Source of the DNA: Dictyobacter aurantiacus
Lineage (GTDB): Bacteria; Chloroflexota; Ktedonobacteria; Ktedonobacterales; Ktedonobacteraceae
Assembly (NCBI RefSeq): GCF_003967515.1
Contig: NZ_BIFQ01000002.1
Location: forward strand, 2,108,001 to 2,172,000
DNA length: 64,000 nt
Reading direction: 5' to 3'
Under the pieces are notes generated by a model that was not told where the DNA came from, searched no databases, and worked only from the letters and a program-made list of their open reading frames with translations. Both the position numbers and the translations under genes were made by a program. Positions 1-11,382 of this stretch are shown here, one piece after another. Numbering within the stretch: position 1 is the stretch's first letter; every line of letters begins with the position of its first letter.

Positions 1-58
1 GCGCCATAGCCAGCTTAATGCAACAGAGTTGCTCTTCAGTTATATGCGTCGGAATCAT
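1..58 (-). CDS. 5' end of an unidentified gene, cut by the window edge
   Basis: An open frame starts with ATG at 58 and runs off the left edge, giving only about 19 residues (MIPTHITEEQLCCIK...). An AAGGAG-like ribosome site lies about 20 bases upstream. A five-codon ORF (ATG CCT GAT CAT TGC TAA) with better spacing to that site abuts the ATG, so the true start is uncertain. Too little is visible to suggest a function. Confidence 0.35.
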   Translation of the reverse strand, partial: MIPTHITEEQLCCIKLAMA

Positions 59-138
59 TTAGCAATGATCAGGCATAAATCTCTCCTTCTTGAGGAATTC
101 TATGTACCTGTATACTATACAAAAATGTGAATACAAAG

Positions 139-531
139 TCAAAGCTCCATTCGGACTGGTGGGGGAACCACGATGGACCATCCAAATGACAGCAGCGCCG
201 CTCTGGCTAATATGCGAACCTCTTCCCATCTGGGATCAGAGATGAGCGCTTCATTCGTCCAGAAATCACTATGTTGCGAACCACTCAACTTACTCAAGAA
301 ATCATCCAATCTTTTGAGATGATCCATTTGCGTTTCCGAAGGTTGCCAGTAGGTAGGAAGACATAGTGTCCAGTGCTCGAAGTCCAGTGCCATTTCATCG
401 GTCAGCACGACCCGATCAGTAGGGAAATGGTCCAACTGGTCTTGAGCCGATGAGGCCAATAATTGGAGTGAGTGGCATAGGTGTTTTAAGACTCCATTGC
501 TTTTTATTTCAGATTCTATTGATCTCAGCAT
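139..531 (-). CDS. Hypothetical protein whose 5' end is replaced by an IS630 end
   Basis: A 130-residue soluble, acidic protein with no recognised domain. Its present ATG and first five codons (MLRSI) lie inside the terminal inverted repeat of the adjoining IS630 element. If 519-1605 and one TA copy are removed, the frame joins without a shift to 14 codons on the far side, starting with ATG at 1647 (MGRQEMKRTSSND, then Leu across the junction). The gene therefore probably began at 1647 and was split near codon 14 by the insertion. The current ORF may still be translated from the ATG in the IS end, but no good ribosome site precedes it. Confidence 0.55.
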   Translation of the reverse strand: MLRSIESEIKSNGVLKHLCHSLQLLASSAQDQLDHFPTDRVVLTDEMALDFEHWTLCLPTYWQPSETQMDHLKRLDDFLSKLSGSQHSDFWTNEALISDPRWEEVRILARAALLSFGWSIVVPPPVRMEL

Positions 532-537
532 AAAAAG

Positions 538-1085
538 CTAAAGTGAGTAGCCAGCATGAACGAAACAGTGACGCAAGGTCTGCTTGCGATGCCGAAGGCG
601 GGCAAGAGCCAGCAGCAAGGCATAACTCAGCTCGGTGGAATCCTTGCAACACACATTCTTAAGTTCACGACGTTTGAGCAAATTCCACACCCCTTCCTGC
701 GGATTGAACTCAGGCGCATAGGCAGGCAAGCGTTCCAGGTGAAGGCGAGCTGCGCCTCCCTGCGCCAAGAAGTCTTTGACCGCTTGGCAGCGATGGATGC
801 TCGATCCATCCCAGATCACCAGCAACTTCCCGGGAATCTGGCGAAGCAGGTGCTTGAGAAAACCAACCACATCCTCTCCTTTATAGGAATGAGATTGCGT
901 CTGCATAAAGAGACGTCCCTGCGGGGTAATCGCCCCAATCGCCGAGACATGATCGCGTGTCAGCGGCACTCGCAACACTGGTGTCTGGCCCACCGGAGCA
1001 TACGTGCGCACCGCCATCGGCAGCAGGTAAAAGCCCGACTCGTCTACAAAGACGATCTGCCGCTGTTCCTGCTCGGCTTTTTTTT
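538..1085 (-). CDS. IS630 transposase, catalytic (DDE) part
   Basis: The C-terminal half of an IS630-type transposase, in the -1 frame relative to the upstream ORF. Read from the A8 run it gives ...FVDESGFYLLP..., the first catalytic Asp. Then come VIWDGSSIH (second Asp) and NPQEGVWNLLKRR (catalytic Glu), the usual IS630 order. An ATG at 1017 could start a shorter product, but that would lose the first Asp, so frameshift expression from the upstream frame is needed for an active enzyme. The stop at 538 lies within 20 bp of the element end. Confidence 0.8.
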
Positions 1086-1550
1086 AAGCGCGGGCCACCG
1101 TTCGTCTGTCCAGGCGTTGATCGCCTCTTCATTGCGTTGGCTGGCGTGTTCCTCCGGTTTTTGGACACTCTGCTTGAGGCTCCGCAGGAGGCGACTGCAA
1201 TGGGCGGGATGATAGCTGACCCCAAAGTGCTGCCTGATAAGCACTGCCACGCGGGCTGTGGTCCATACCTGGCCGCGGAACCCATAGTGCTCGGCCCCTT
1301 TGGCCAGCAGATCGGGCAACTGGGCTCGCTGTTCTTCGGTCAGTTTGGGCTGGGGACCTGGTGGCGGTTGTTGTCGCAAGGACTCCGAGCCCTCTTTCCT
1401 GGCTCGGCTCATCCACTGACTCACCGCTCCTTCGGTTACTCCAAGGGCTACGGCGATGTCTTTTTGTCTCCAGCCCTGCGTATACAGCTGCCAAGCGCGC
1501 AGTCGTCGCCATTCACGCCAATCGTTGGGATGTTGTTCTTTCTTGCTCAT
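1044..1550 (-). CDS. IS630 transposase, N-terminal DNA-binding part (orfA)
   Basis: 168 residues. The N-terminal helix-turn-helix region (IAVALGVTEGAVSQWMSRA, about residues 33-51) is the element-end-binding domain of IS630 transposases, followed by a second winged-helix-like part (YGFRGQVWTTARVAVLI). The frame stops about 14 codons after an A8 run. A -1 slip there fuses it to the catalytic part to give a protein of about 336 residues, normal for the family. The ATG at 1550 follows an AGGAGG-like site. Confidence 0.8.
   Translation of the reverse strand: MSKKEQHPNDWREWRRLRAWQLYTQGWRQKDIAVALGVTEGAVSQWMSRARKEGSESLRQQPPPGPQPKLTEEQRAQLPDLLAKGAEHYGFRGQVWTTARVAVLIRQHFGVSYHPAHCSRLLRSLKQSVQKPEEHASQRNEEAINAWTDERWPALKKKPSRNSGRSSL
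1078..1085 (-). other. A8 slippery site for -1 frameshifting in the transposase
   Basis: Eight consecutive A on the coding strand (T8 on the plus strand), read as CTT AAA AAA AAG in the orfA frame. This contains the A-AAA-AAG heptamer used for programmed -1 frameshifting in many insertion sequences. Only the -1 frame downstream contains the catalytic residues. Confidence 0.65.
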
Positions 1551-1683
1551 ACCTCCTTTTATCGGTTTGAGTATGGACGACTTTAGAACCTTATGCTGAG
1601 GTCAATAGATCATTGGAAGAGGTTCTCTTCATCTCTTGCCTTCCCATAAAAAATGCCTGCTTAGGTTTTGTGCATGGTCACTT

Positions 1684-2142
1684 CTAGATATTCTTTTGTT
1701 TATGAGTTGCTTTTCTTTGCCCTCGTACCTGAAAGTACAGTGCTGCTATAAGGCAAAACAAGGTAGCAATGATTGAAGCTAATAGGATTGTAGCTGATAC
1801 TATCCCTTCAGAGAGTACATGGCTATCTTCCATACCTAGCGTAATCGCGTCAGGAATTATTGTAAAGCCGATTATGCCGAACCAGAACCTCGGTTGCGTA
1901 TAGATGGAGGGGTACGGTTCATGACGATGACGTGAGATGACTACGATTAAAGATGCTATGCCCCAGCAGAACCAGCTAATACATTGAAATATATAATTTA
2001 CCCAGATTGGGAAGGGTGATGGTTTATGCAATAATGCTGCAACTTCAGAAACAACTATGGGCGTAAATAGAAAGATCACCACTATAGCATAAAGCCAGCG
2101 CGTCACATGCGTGCTATCGTTGGTATATAGAGAATTTTTCAT
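1684..2142 (-). CDS. Hypothetical four-helix membrane protein
   Basis: 152 residues with about four predicted membrane segments (near residues 15-37, 48-70, 86-103 and 113-137) and a basic C-terminus (RGQRKATHKQKNI). No family recognised. It starts at ATG 2142 after a GGAAAGATC ribosome site. It is probably transcribed alone: a long palindrome lies upstream (2252-2299) and the IS630 insertion lies downstream. Confidence 0.6.
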   Translation of the reverse strand: MKNSLYTNDSTHVTRWLYAIVVIFLFTPIVVSEVAALLHKPSPFPIWVNYIFQCISWFCWGIASLIVVISRHRHEPYPSIYTQPRFWFGIIGFTIIPDAITLGMEDSHVLSEGIVSATILLASIIATLFCLIAALYFQVRGQRKATHKQKNI

Positions 2143-2251
2143 AGGATCTTTCCTGCTATTAAATAGAAATGCCTTCTATTATCTTAGCTTTCTGTTCTAA
2201 TTGTAGTGCTATATAAATATACGTAATTAAAGCGAGAAAAGAGATGAACTG

Positions 2252-2299
2252 AAGCACTGAATCACCAGGATTATGCATAATCCTGGTGATTCAGTGCTT
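2252..2299. terminator. 48-bp perfect palindrome, probable terminator of the oxidoreductase gene
   Basis: AAGCACTGAATCACCAGG and its exact complement surround TTATGCATAA, giving a perfect 48-bp palindrome without an unpaired loop. It lies about 54 bases beyond the stop of the minus-strand oxidoreductase gene. There is no strong T tract, so intrinsic termination is an inference. Confidence 0.5.
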
Positions 2300-2352
2300 T
2301 AAATTTATTTGAATGTCAATTTGTGAGTTAACTTACGCTTACTTTTTTCTTT

Positions 2353-3429
2353 CTACCTTTGAGTAGGGGTAAGCACCGTTAATTGGAAGGGGCCACCATG
2401 GTCACGTGCGTATTCCACGGCCTGGTTGGCCTGTTCAAGGGGAAAGGTCTGCACAGAAAATGGTTCAAGGTTGATCTGTCCACTGCCGATCAGTGCCGCC
2501 AGCAGCAAGGGGGCATGCTTGGGAAGCATATATTGCCCACGAACCACCAGGTTGTTGCGCATCATGTATTTATAAGGAATTTCGACTGGCATATCGATTC
2601 CTCCCATCAGGACCGCTGTTCCTCCGGGACGTAAAGCCATGATACCGCTGCGCGTCAAAGTTGTGCTGCGCATGGGTCCCAGGATATCGAGCAGGCAGTC
2701 AATTGGGCCATCGGCCGTCTCTCGGAAACGCTTGCTGAGATCTTCCTCTTGTTCTGAAATCAGAACGGGGCGAACGCGTGGACCAAAGGTGCTTACCAGT
2801 GTGTTGAGCATCTGTTCGTTGCGCCCCGGTGCGATCACGCGGGCGGCCCCCATCGCCAGAGCGACGGCTATCCCCGCGCTACCAAAGTGGCCGGTTGCGC
2901 CATTCACCAGTATGGTTTGTCCCGGCTGTAAATCGGCAGCCAGCAGACCACCATAGGGAACTAGCATTGTATTTATCCATGCAAGTTTGGCGGGATCGAA
3001 AGAACGGAGCTGTTCAAGTGAATAGGCGTTCTCCATCGGTAGCAGCATGCGCTCGGCAAACGAGCCATGGCGAAAGTGCGATTGAAGCTTTTGCGCGCCC
3101 GCGGTAGGGGCGATCCATCCTTGCAGCATGATGTCTGGTGAAAGGACATCATCGCGTGAGCGCACGGTTGGGTCGCAGAAGACGAGTTGACCGGGCACCA
3201 GGCGCGTAGCATCAGGTCCCGTCTTCTCTATCAGTCCGATGGCGCCCACCCCTGGAGCAAGTGGGAGTAACAGGGGATAATCTCTTTCACCAGAAAAGAC
3301 CTCGTGGGTATAGGCTAGAATTGGAACCGTGAGCACTTGAACGACCACTTCACCAGCACCTGGCGTTGGATCTGGAAGTTGTTCAATGGTCAGTGGTTGT
3401 TTTTTTGCTTTCAGTATTGCGGCTTTCAT
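2353..3429 (-). CDS. Medium-chain (zinc-type/quinone oxidoreductase-like) dehydrogenase
   Basis: 358 residues of the MDR superfamily: a GroES-like N-terminal domain (about 1-130) and a Rossmann domain with the nucleotide-binding stretch VNGATGHFGSAGIAVALAMGA (about 176-196). The catalytic-zinc Cys-His set typical of true alcohol dehydrogenases is not evident, which fits a zinc-independent NADPH quinone or enoyl-type reductase. Substrate unknown. ATG follows AAAGGAG with good spacing. It is divergent from a MmyB-type regulator, which probably controls it through the shared 119-bp promoter region. Confidence 0.75.
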   Translation of the reverse strand: MKAAILKAKKQPLTIEQLPDPTPGAGEVVVQVLTVPILAYTHEVFSGERDYPLLLPLAPGVGAIGLIEKTGPDATRLVPGQLVFCDPTVRSRDDVLSPDIMLQGWIAPTAGAQKLQSHFRHGSFAERMLLPMENAYSLEQLRSFDPAKLAWINTMLVPYGGLLAADLQPGQTILVNGATGHFGSAGIAVALAMGAARVIAPGRNEQMLNTLVSTFGPRVRPVLISEQEEDLSKRFRETADGPIDCLLDILGPMRSTTLTRSGIMALRPGGTAVLMGGIDMPVEIPYKYMMRNNLVVRGQYMLPKHAPLLLAALIGSGQINLEPFSVQTFPLEQANQAVEYARDHGGPFQLTVLTPTQR

Positions 3430-3460
3430 GTTTATGGCTCCTTTCCAATACTTTTCTATT

Positions 3461-3480
3461 TATGGTATTATCTTGCCATA
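3461..3480. promoter_or_regulatory. Candidate operator between the dehydrogenase and regulator genes
   Basis: TATGGTA-N6-TGCCATA is an inverted repeat (6 of 7 bases symmetric) in the divergent intergenic region. This is a natural place for the neighbouring helix-turn-helix regulator to bind. Evidence is symmetry and position only. Confidence 0.35.
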
Positions 3481-3548
3481 AGATCTAAAGTCATTCCAGA
3501 GCGTGTTGATACTGGTATTGGCACTACCAGGGAAAGGAAGATAGTAGC

Positions 3549-4397
3549 ATGGTATCTAGCGAACAGCGTACTGAGCTGGCCAGTTTCTTGCGGACGCGTA
3601 GGAGTCAGTTGTCCCCCGCTGATGTAGGATTGCCACGCACTGCACGTCGCAAAACGGCGGGACTGCGACGTGAAGAAGTTGCTCAGCTTGCTGGCGTTGG
3701 TGTTACCTGGTATACCTGGCTGGAACAGGGACGCGACATCAACGTCTCTACTCAGGTACTTGATAGTCTGGCTCAAACTTTCAGGCTTACAACTGCTGAA
3801 AAGATTCACCTCTATCTGCTGGCGGGCCAGCCGTCTCCCGCGCATCCAGTCCCACCGAGTGAGTATGTCAGTCCCTTCCTCCACCGCTTTCTTGAAGAGA
3901 TCGGAAGAAACAATCCCGCCTACATCACCGGGCGCAGATGGGATGTGCTGGCCTGGAATCGGGCCGCCTGCCAGGTTCTCGCGGACTTTGATACCATGCC
4001 AGTAGAAGAGCGCAACATTGTACGCCTCCTCTTCACCAACGAGGAGTATCGTCGTCGTAGTCGTGATTGGGAAGCCGTAGCACGGCGTGTGCTGGCACAA
4101 CTGCGTGTCAGCAGCGGCTTGTATCGCAATGACCCGCAATTGCGCGCGTTAATCGCGGATCTCCAGCAGCGCAGTTCCGAGTTCGCACGCTGGTGGCCGC
4201 GGCATGATGTACAGGAACGACGGGAGGGTCGCAAGGAATTCTTCCACCCACATGTAGGTTCCCTGGTCTTCGATCATGACACCTTCCAGATCGAAGATGC
4301 GCCGGGTCTGAAGATGGTCGTTTATCTGCCTGCCGACGAGGAAACGGCTAGAAAGCTAACACAACTCGCTATGTCCGAATCTTCTTTCACACACTAA
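3549..4397 (+). CDS. MmyB-type helix-turn-helix transcriptional regulator
   Basis: 282 residues. The N-terminal XRE-like helix-turn-helix contains the family signature KTAGLRREEVAQLAGV followed by TWYTWLEQGRDI (about residues 36-65). The C-terminal MmyB-like ligand-binding domain (about 105-275) includes WDVLAWNRAA and FHHPHVGSLVFDH-like segments. These regulators usually control a divergent oxidoreductase gene, and one lies on the other strand here. The alpha/beta hydrolase gene follows after 13 bases, so the two are probably co-transcribed. Confidence 0.85.
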   Translation: MVSSEQRTELASFLRTRRSQLSPADVGLPRTARRKTAGLRREEVAQLAGVGVTWYTWLEQGRDINVSTQVLDSLAQTFRLTTAEKIHLYLLAGQPSPAHPVPPSEYVSPFLHRFLEEIGRNNPAYITGRRWDVLAWNRAACQVLADFDTMPVEERNIVRLLFTNEEYRRRSRDWEAVARRVLAQLRVSSGLYRNDPQLRALIADLQQRSSEFARWWPRHDVQERREGRKEFFHPHVGSLVFDHDTFQIEDAPGLKMVVYLPADEETARKLTQLAMSESSFTH

Positions 4398-4410
4398 CGG
4401 AAGGATGGAT

Positions 4411-5151
4411 ATGGAATCTATTCGCCTGGAGCTCACTTCAGCTCCTATACTGGCTATATTTCAGGATGATCCAGAGGAAAGAGCAAAGCGGGGAACAGTG
4501 CTCTTTTATCATGGTTTTGGACAATCCAAAGATGACTACGTGCCGGTATTACAGCGCCTCGCGGCAGCGGGTGTCCTTGCTGTCGGTGTTGATGGCATCG
4601 GGCATGGAGAGCGGCGTTATCCGGACTTTCATGAGCGCTTCCCTCCGGTCACACCTCATTTGATGGGGAATGAGCAGCTTGAGGCTGCATTTCTCTCCAC
4701 GGTGCAGGCGACTACGCGAGAAGTGCCAGCGATTATCGATGCGCTCATCGCATGCCGCTGGGCACATTCTGGGCGGATCGGCATTGCTGGTCACTCGTTT
4801 GGCGGCTTTGTGACTTATGCTGCCACTATCGCTGATAAGCGCATCCAGGCAGCCGTTTCTGTGGTCGGATCACCTGAATGGAGACTCCCCTGGCCTGATA
4901 GTCCTCACCTTCATCTTGATCGCTTCTTCCCCATAGCATTGCTCTCGCAGGTGGCTGGTAAAGATACGAATGTATTACCTGAATTTGCACGAGCACTACA
5001 TCAGCGGCTTGCCCCATACTATGCACAGTCACCCGAACGGCTGCGCTATATCGAGTATCCCAACTCTCCTCATGACCTTTCTACCCACGATTGGGAACAG
5101 GCGTGGGATGAAGCTGTAGCATGGTTCACTACTTATCTCCCCAGGGGATAA
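4411..5151 (+). CDS. Alpha/beta hydrolase (prolyl oligopeptidase/YitV-like)
   Basis: About 246 residues. The oxyanion HGFG motif (FYHGFGQSKDD) lies near residue 33, the nucleophile elbow GHSFGG near 127-132, and a C-terminal His in PNSPHDLS. This matches single-domain serine hydrolases of the S9/YitV type. Substrate unknown. ATG 4411 is preferred over ATG 4405 because GGAAGG lies six bases before 4411 but touches 4405. It is the second gene of a two-gene unit with the MmyB regulator and ends 9 bases from a convergent gene. Confidence 0.78.
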   Translation: MESIRLELTSAPILAIFQDDPEERAKRGTVLFYHGFGQSKDDYVPVLQRLAAAGVLAVGVDGIGHGERRYPDFHERFPPVTPHLMGNEQLEAAFLSTVQATTREVPAIIDALIACRWAHSGRIGIAGHSFGGFVTYAATIADKRIQAAVSVVGSPEWRLPWPDSPHLHLDRFFPIALLSQVAGKDTNVLPEFARALHQRLAPYYAQSPERLRYIEYPNSPHDLSTHDWEQAWDEAVAWFTTYLPRG

Positions 5152-5160
5152 AAAATCCTG

Positions 5161-6852
5161 TCATGAGCAAAAAAGTTTCGGATCTGACACGATTCCTTTA
5201 TGAATTGTGACGGTACCTGTGCGGGTGGTGATCTCTAAGCGGGTACGTGGTACGGTGCCTGTTTCATTGTTGTTGAAGTCATTGTAGATCTGGTTTGTAC
5301 TGTTTGATGAAGACAGATTCAAGGCTGCATTTGATGGTAGGGTGATATTGATATTTCCGCTATCGCTTTTGAAGAGATCGCTGCTTTGTGGATCAAGTGA
5401 GCCGCAAAAATTGATCTGACCTGATGTACTTTGCACTTGGGAGTGACCTCGCAGGGTTGTCTGTAGATTGATGGAGCCTGTTTGCGTCTTTACCTTGATC
5501 TCTCCATTGATGTCATTGATGAACAGATCCCCCGTACGTGTCTCGATCTGTACATTGCTGTTGACTGGTATATCAATGAGAAGAAAGACTTTCTCTGCTC
5601 CAAGCCCTAAGAAATTTTTCTGCTGCATCGTCCAGCTTAAATTGATCGTGTTGCCGTTCCGGGTCGCTTGTTGTTGGATGTTGTCAAGACTGCCAATGCC
5701 TGTGACTTTCTTCCATCCCTCAACCGACACCTGGTTGTTGTCATTTCCTTTGTTGCGTATAAAGAGCTGGTCTATTGCGTCAACCTTAATAATAATCGTT
5801 GGTGTAGTGGAGACCTGGAAAGTTTGAGCTGGCAGGTCGGCGAGTCGTTCCTGGCTGAGACTATCATAGAACACCCATGTTTGTAATGCCAGTCCAGCGA
5901 TGGATAGCAGGGTGAGCACCAGGGTAGAGACCCAGGAGGTTTGCCCGCGCTGCTGCCTTTGTATGGTGTTCTCGTACGGATTTCCCTGCTTAATACTTTG
6001 AACCTGTGGGGTCGCGGTCAGAGAAAGTTCAAATCCTTTCTCTTTTTGAATACTCTCCAGCAAAGCCTCTAGCGCGCACACATTGTCCATATTGGTCGCA
6101 GGAACAACAATCTGGTCTGTCTTCTCGTCTGCTATCTCAACTACGATATTTTCCAGGCCAACTTCTATCCTGCTTACCTGCCTCCAGATGGTCTCTTGCT
6201 TCCAATCCCCGATGTGTTGCTGATCGAGAAAGAACGTGTTGAATTCGATGAATTTGTTCGCCTCATAGTCCGCTTGAAGCTGTGGGAGAAGCCGCTGTGT
6301 GAGTTTATGTTCTATGAGGGTGCCTATTTCAGCAATATGATCTATCCCCGCGTACAGAACTATATCTGGCTGCTGAGCAAGGATACAGGTATACGTAGGA
6401 GAGACGTGCTTTACCTTGCCTCTGCTGCGATATATTTTGAATTGGCGCCGAATGGACTGGATCTCGTCCCAACGCACCACCCGCGTTCTGCGCCCTTTGC
6501 GATAAATCAGACCTTCTGTATAGATGGATACAGAGAGTCTGGGATGTAAAAAGGGAGCGATGAGCTCTTCACCTCTGATAAAAGAAAGAAGTTTTCCAAC
6601 CAGGAAAATGCTCTGGGTAAAGCCAATTGGCGATTGCATGGACATGGATACAGCGCCCCATATGAGCAGGAGCAGCGCATCTATTGCTACAAAGAGTATG
6701 GATAGGCTGAGGCCTACCAGGGCTATCTTTCCTGAAAGGGTTACGTGCCGAATATATACCCCCTCAAGCGTTCCCAGGTGATGATGCTCATCCGACTCAT
6801 ACATCTGCGGTGAAAAGGACTGAGGAATCATTGTCTTTATCCTTTGGATCAC
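5161..6852 (-). CDS. Membrane protein with DUF6585-like front and DUF4097-like beta-repeat tail
   Basis: 563 residues. The N-terminal half resembles DUF6585 proteins: two hydrophobic segments (about 42-66 and 75-90), then a PH-like region with GLIYRKGRRTRVVRWDEI. A further membrane segment (about 305-330) precedes a C-terminal part rich in Asn, Ser and Thr with repeating beta-strand motifs (IETRTGDLFINDINGEI, VKTQTGSINLQT, VQSTSGQINF), typical of DUF4097 adhesin-like solenoids. The tail is probably outside the membrane. Function unknown. It is convergent with the hydrolase gene. Confidence 0.65.
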   Translation of the reverse strand: MIQRIKTMIPQSFSPQMYESDEHHHLGTLEGVYIRHVTLSGKIALVGLSLSILFVAIDALLLLIWGAVSMSMQSPIGFTQSIFLVGKLLSFIRGEELIAPFLHPRLSVSIYTEGLIYRKGRRTRVVRWDEIQSIRRQFKIYRSRGKVKHVSPTYTCILAQQPDIVLYAGIDHIAEIGTLIEHKLTQRLLPQLQADYEANKFIEFNTFFLDQQHIGDWKQETIWRQVSRIEVGLENIVVEIADEKTDQIVVPATNMDNVCALEALLESIQKEKGFELSLTATPQVQSIKQGNPYENTIQRQQRGQTSWVSTLVLTLLSIAGLALQTWVFYDSLSQERLADLPAQTFQVSTTPTIIIKVDAIDQLFIRNKGNDNNQVSVEGWKKVTGIGSLDNIQQQATRNGNTINLSWTMQQKNFLGLGAEKVFLLIDIPVNSNVQIETRTGDLFINDINGEIKVKTQTGSINLQTTLRGHSQVQSTSGQINFCGSLDPQSSDLFKSDSGNINITLPSNAALNLSSSNSTNQIYNDFNNNETGTVPRTRLEITTRTGTVTIHKGIVSDPKLFCS

Positions 6853-7261
6853 ATTTTTTTATATATTCGCTTGCTCCCAATATCTAAAGCGGGATATCCA
6901 GTCATTTTAGTGATTGTGGCTTTAAATAAGATTTTCTTTGTTGAGGGATGAAGTCATTTTTTCTGGCCTGGCAATGTATCAATAAAAGATAATTTGCGTA
7001 TGTATGAGTTTAACATTGTTCGCAAGACAAAACAAGAGAATATGGGAAAGAAGTCAATGAGAGGGTATCTCTCAATGTGGGATAACCATTTTTTTCGTAC
7101 CAACAACAGGATGCTACGGTTCTGCAGACAGTCCTGGTTTTTTTGCATTGGAGCCGATATGTTTATGGCCCCGCCTTTTTAGCATGTGTTTCTTTTAGCT
7201 TTCGATTGCTTTGCGGATGTAAGAATTGTCGCGAATTCGAAGCGTCGGCGGCGAGTTCGTG
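6853..7261. other. Intergenic region without a supported gene
   Basis: AT-rich spacer between the divergent membrane-protein and mannosidase genes. Short frames here have no convincing ribosome site or codon pattern. The alpha-mannosidase frame is open back to 7143, but that stretch encodes an unlikely Cys-rich sequence and is treated as untranslated. Confidence 0.5.
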
Positions 7262-7270
7262 TGTTACAAT
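7262..7270 (+). promoter_or_regulatory. Extended -10 promoter for the alpha-mannosidase gene
   Basis: TG-T-TACAAT forms an extended -10 element. Transcription would start near 7277, about 30 bases before the GTG start at 7308. No clear -35 box is seen, as is usual for extended -10 promoters. Confidence 0.4.
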
Positions 7271-7307
7271 GGGTGAAGTTTACCATAGCAGCAGTAAGGA
7301 GTATGTT

Positions 7308-10469
<3,162 letters not shown>

Positions 10470-10490
10470 GGCTACAATATAAATATAGTG

Positions 10491-10529
10491 AACTACCCCT
10501 TGCCTATTGTAGGAAGGGGTAGTTTTTTT
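10491..10529 (+). terminator. Intrinsic terminator of the alpha-mannosidase gene
   Basis: AACTACCCCTT pairs with AAGGGGTAGTT (10514-10524) and is followed by a run of T. It lies 21 bases after the stop codon. Confidence 0.85.
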
Positions 10530-11148
10530 CATGGTTTAAGATAGAGAAGACGTTTAATTTGCATGTTGAATATGCTGGATAGAAAGAAAATAAATTTGTG
10601 AGATTGAATGGAGAGCTTAGCAAATATTATACAAAGTACAGTGGTGGAATATCTAAGTATGCAAAAAGGAATATTTAGATTTTTTACTTCAATAATTTAT
10701 TTTGGTCAAAACAAGTGATCCAAAATACATCCCCTGGCGTAATGCTTATCAGAGAGGGCACAAAAGATACCTCTCGACCCTTCGGGGAGCACCTTTACTG
10801 AAGACACACCCTGCGATCGCCTTTTCTCGTGATCCACTATCATCGCTGTACCTGTCAGCAGGTATACATGATGATCGGATGAACGGATGAGTATCCTAAA
10901 AAGGATATGCGGAAGCGAGCGTTTCAAGTAGTTCAAGTGCACGTGAATTATTTGTGGCACTGCTTTTAGCAGAATCGCGTAACTCCTGGCGTAGGACAGA
11001 GAATGTATACGGATATGTGACATTTATCCTGATGCTGGTGAGTGGGTGTGAGATCGGTAAAATGCATATAAGGTACATTGGTGCGGAATTGATGATCATC
11101 AACTGAAGAAATTGTCAACAGCTTGAAACCTGAAAAGAGGAGTTTTCT
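10530..11148. other. Intergenic region upstream of the small exported peptide gene
   Basis: About 620 bp. Short frames on both strands lack ribosome sites and recognisable sequence, so no gene is called. It must hold the promoter of the peptide gene at 11149, but no convincing -35/-10 pair was identified. Confidence 0.45.
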
Positions 11149-11367
11149 ATGTCTACAATGAAGAACAAAGAAGAGATGGGTCTGCTGGATTTGACAAACG
11201 AGCAACTTACTCAGGTCACCGGTGGCAACGGCTGCGAGCATCATTGGGAACACCACTGTGAGCATCGTGATTGGGATTCCTGGTGTGGTGATCGCGAGAC
11301 CAGCATTAGCGTCGACGTTAATGTGGTTATCGATATCAACTCATACAGCCGCCGTTGTGGTTGGTAG
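11149..11367 (+). CDS. Double-glycine-leader peptide, His/Cys-rich (candidate bacteriocin or RiPP precursor)
   Basis: 72 residues. The leader is MSTMKNKEEMGLLDLTNEQL then TQVTGG (residues 1-26): an acidic, amphipathic leader with the LTNEQL pattern and Gly-Gly cleavage site recognised by C39 peptidase exporters. The predicted 46-residue mature peptide contains four Cys (C29, C37, C46, C70), five His (31, 32, 35, 36, 39; an HHWEHH motif), three of its four Trp by residue 45, and a beta-strand-like stretch SISVDVNVVIDI. No modifying enzyme is encoded nearby, so disulfides or metal binding are more likely than lanthionines. GAGGAG precedes ATG by six bases. A HlyD-like protein and a C39-ABC exporter follow downstream. 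Confidence 0.75.
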   Translation: MSTMKNKEEMGLLDLTNEQLTQVTGGNGCEHHWEHHCEHRDWDSWCGDRETSISVDVNVVIDINSYSRRCGW

Positions 11368-11382
11368 CCTCAGCATCAACTG

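Larger units (their letters stand above)
519..1605 (-). mobile_element. IS630-family insertion sequence with TA target duplication
   Basis: A 1087-bp element. The ends are inverted repeats: both read TTGAYCTCAGCATAA inward from 519 and 1605, and CTAAAGT matches again a few bases further in, giving about 26 bp of imperfect repeat. A TA dinucleotide flanks each end (517-518 and 1606-1607), the target duplication expected of IS630/Tc1-mariner transposases. The element carries one transposase in two overlapping frames on the minus strand. It looks complete, and it interrupts the small gene ending at 139. Confidence 0.88.

Noticed and set aside
556..1586. Plus-strand frames of 218 and 209 residues across the IS
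   Set aside because: They are antisense to the transposase, which has complete catalytic motifs on the minus strand.
7143..7307. Upstream extension of the alpha-mannosidase frame to ATG 7143
   Set aside because: The extra 55 residues are unlike the family, and TAAGGAG with proper spacing precedes the GTG at 7308.
10706..11023. Minus-strand frame of 105 residues in the gap before the peptide gene
   Set aside because: No ribosome site and no recognisable composition; overlapping frames of similar length exist on the other strand.
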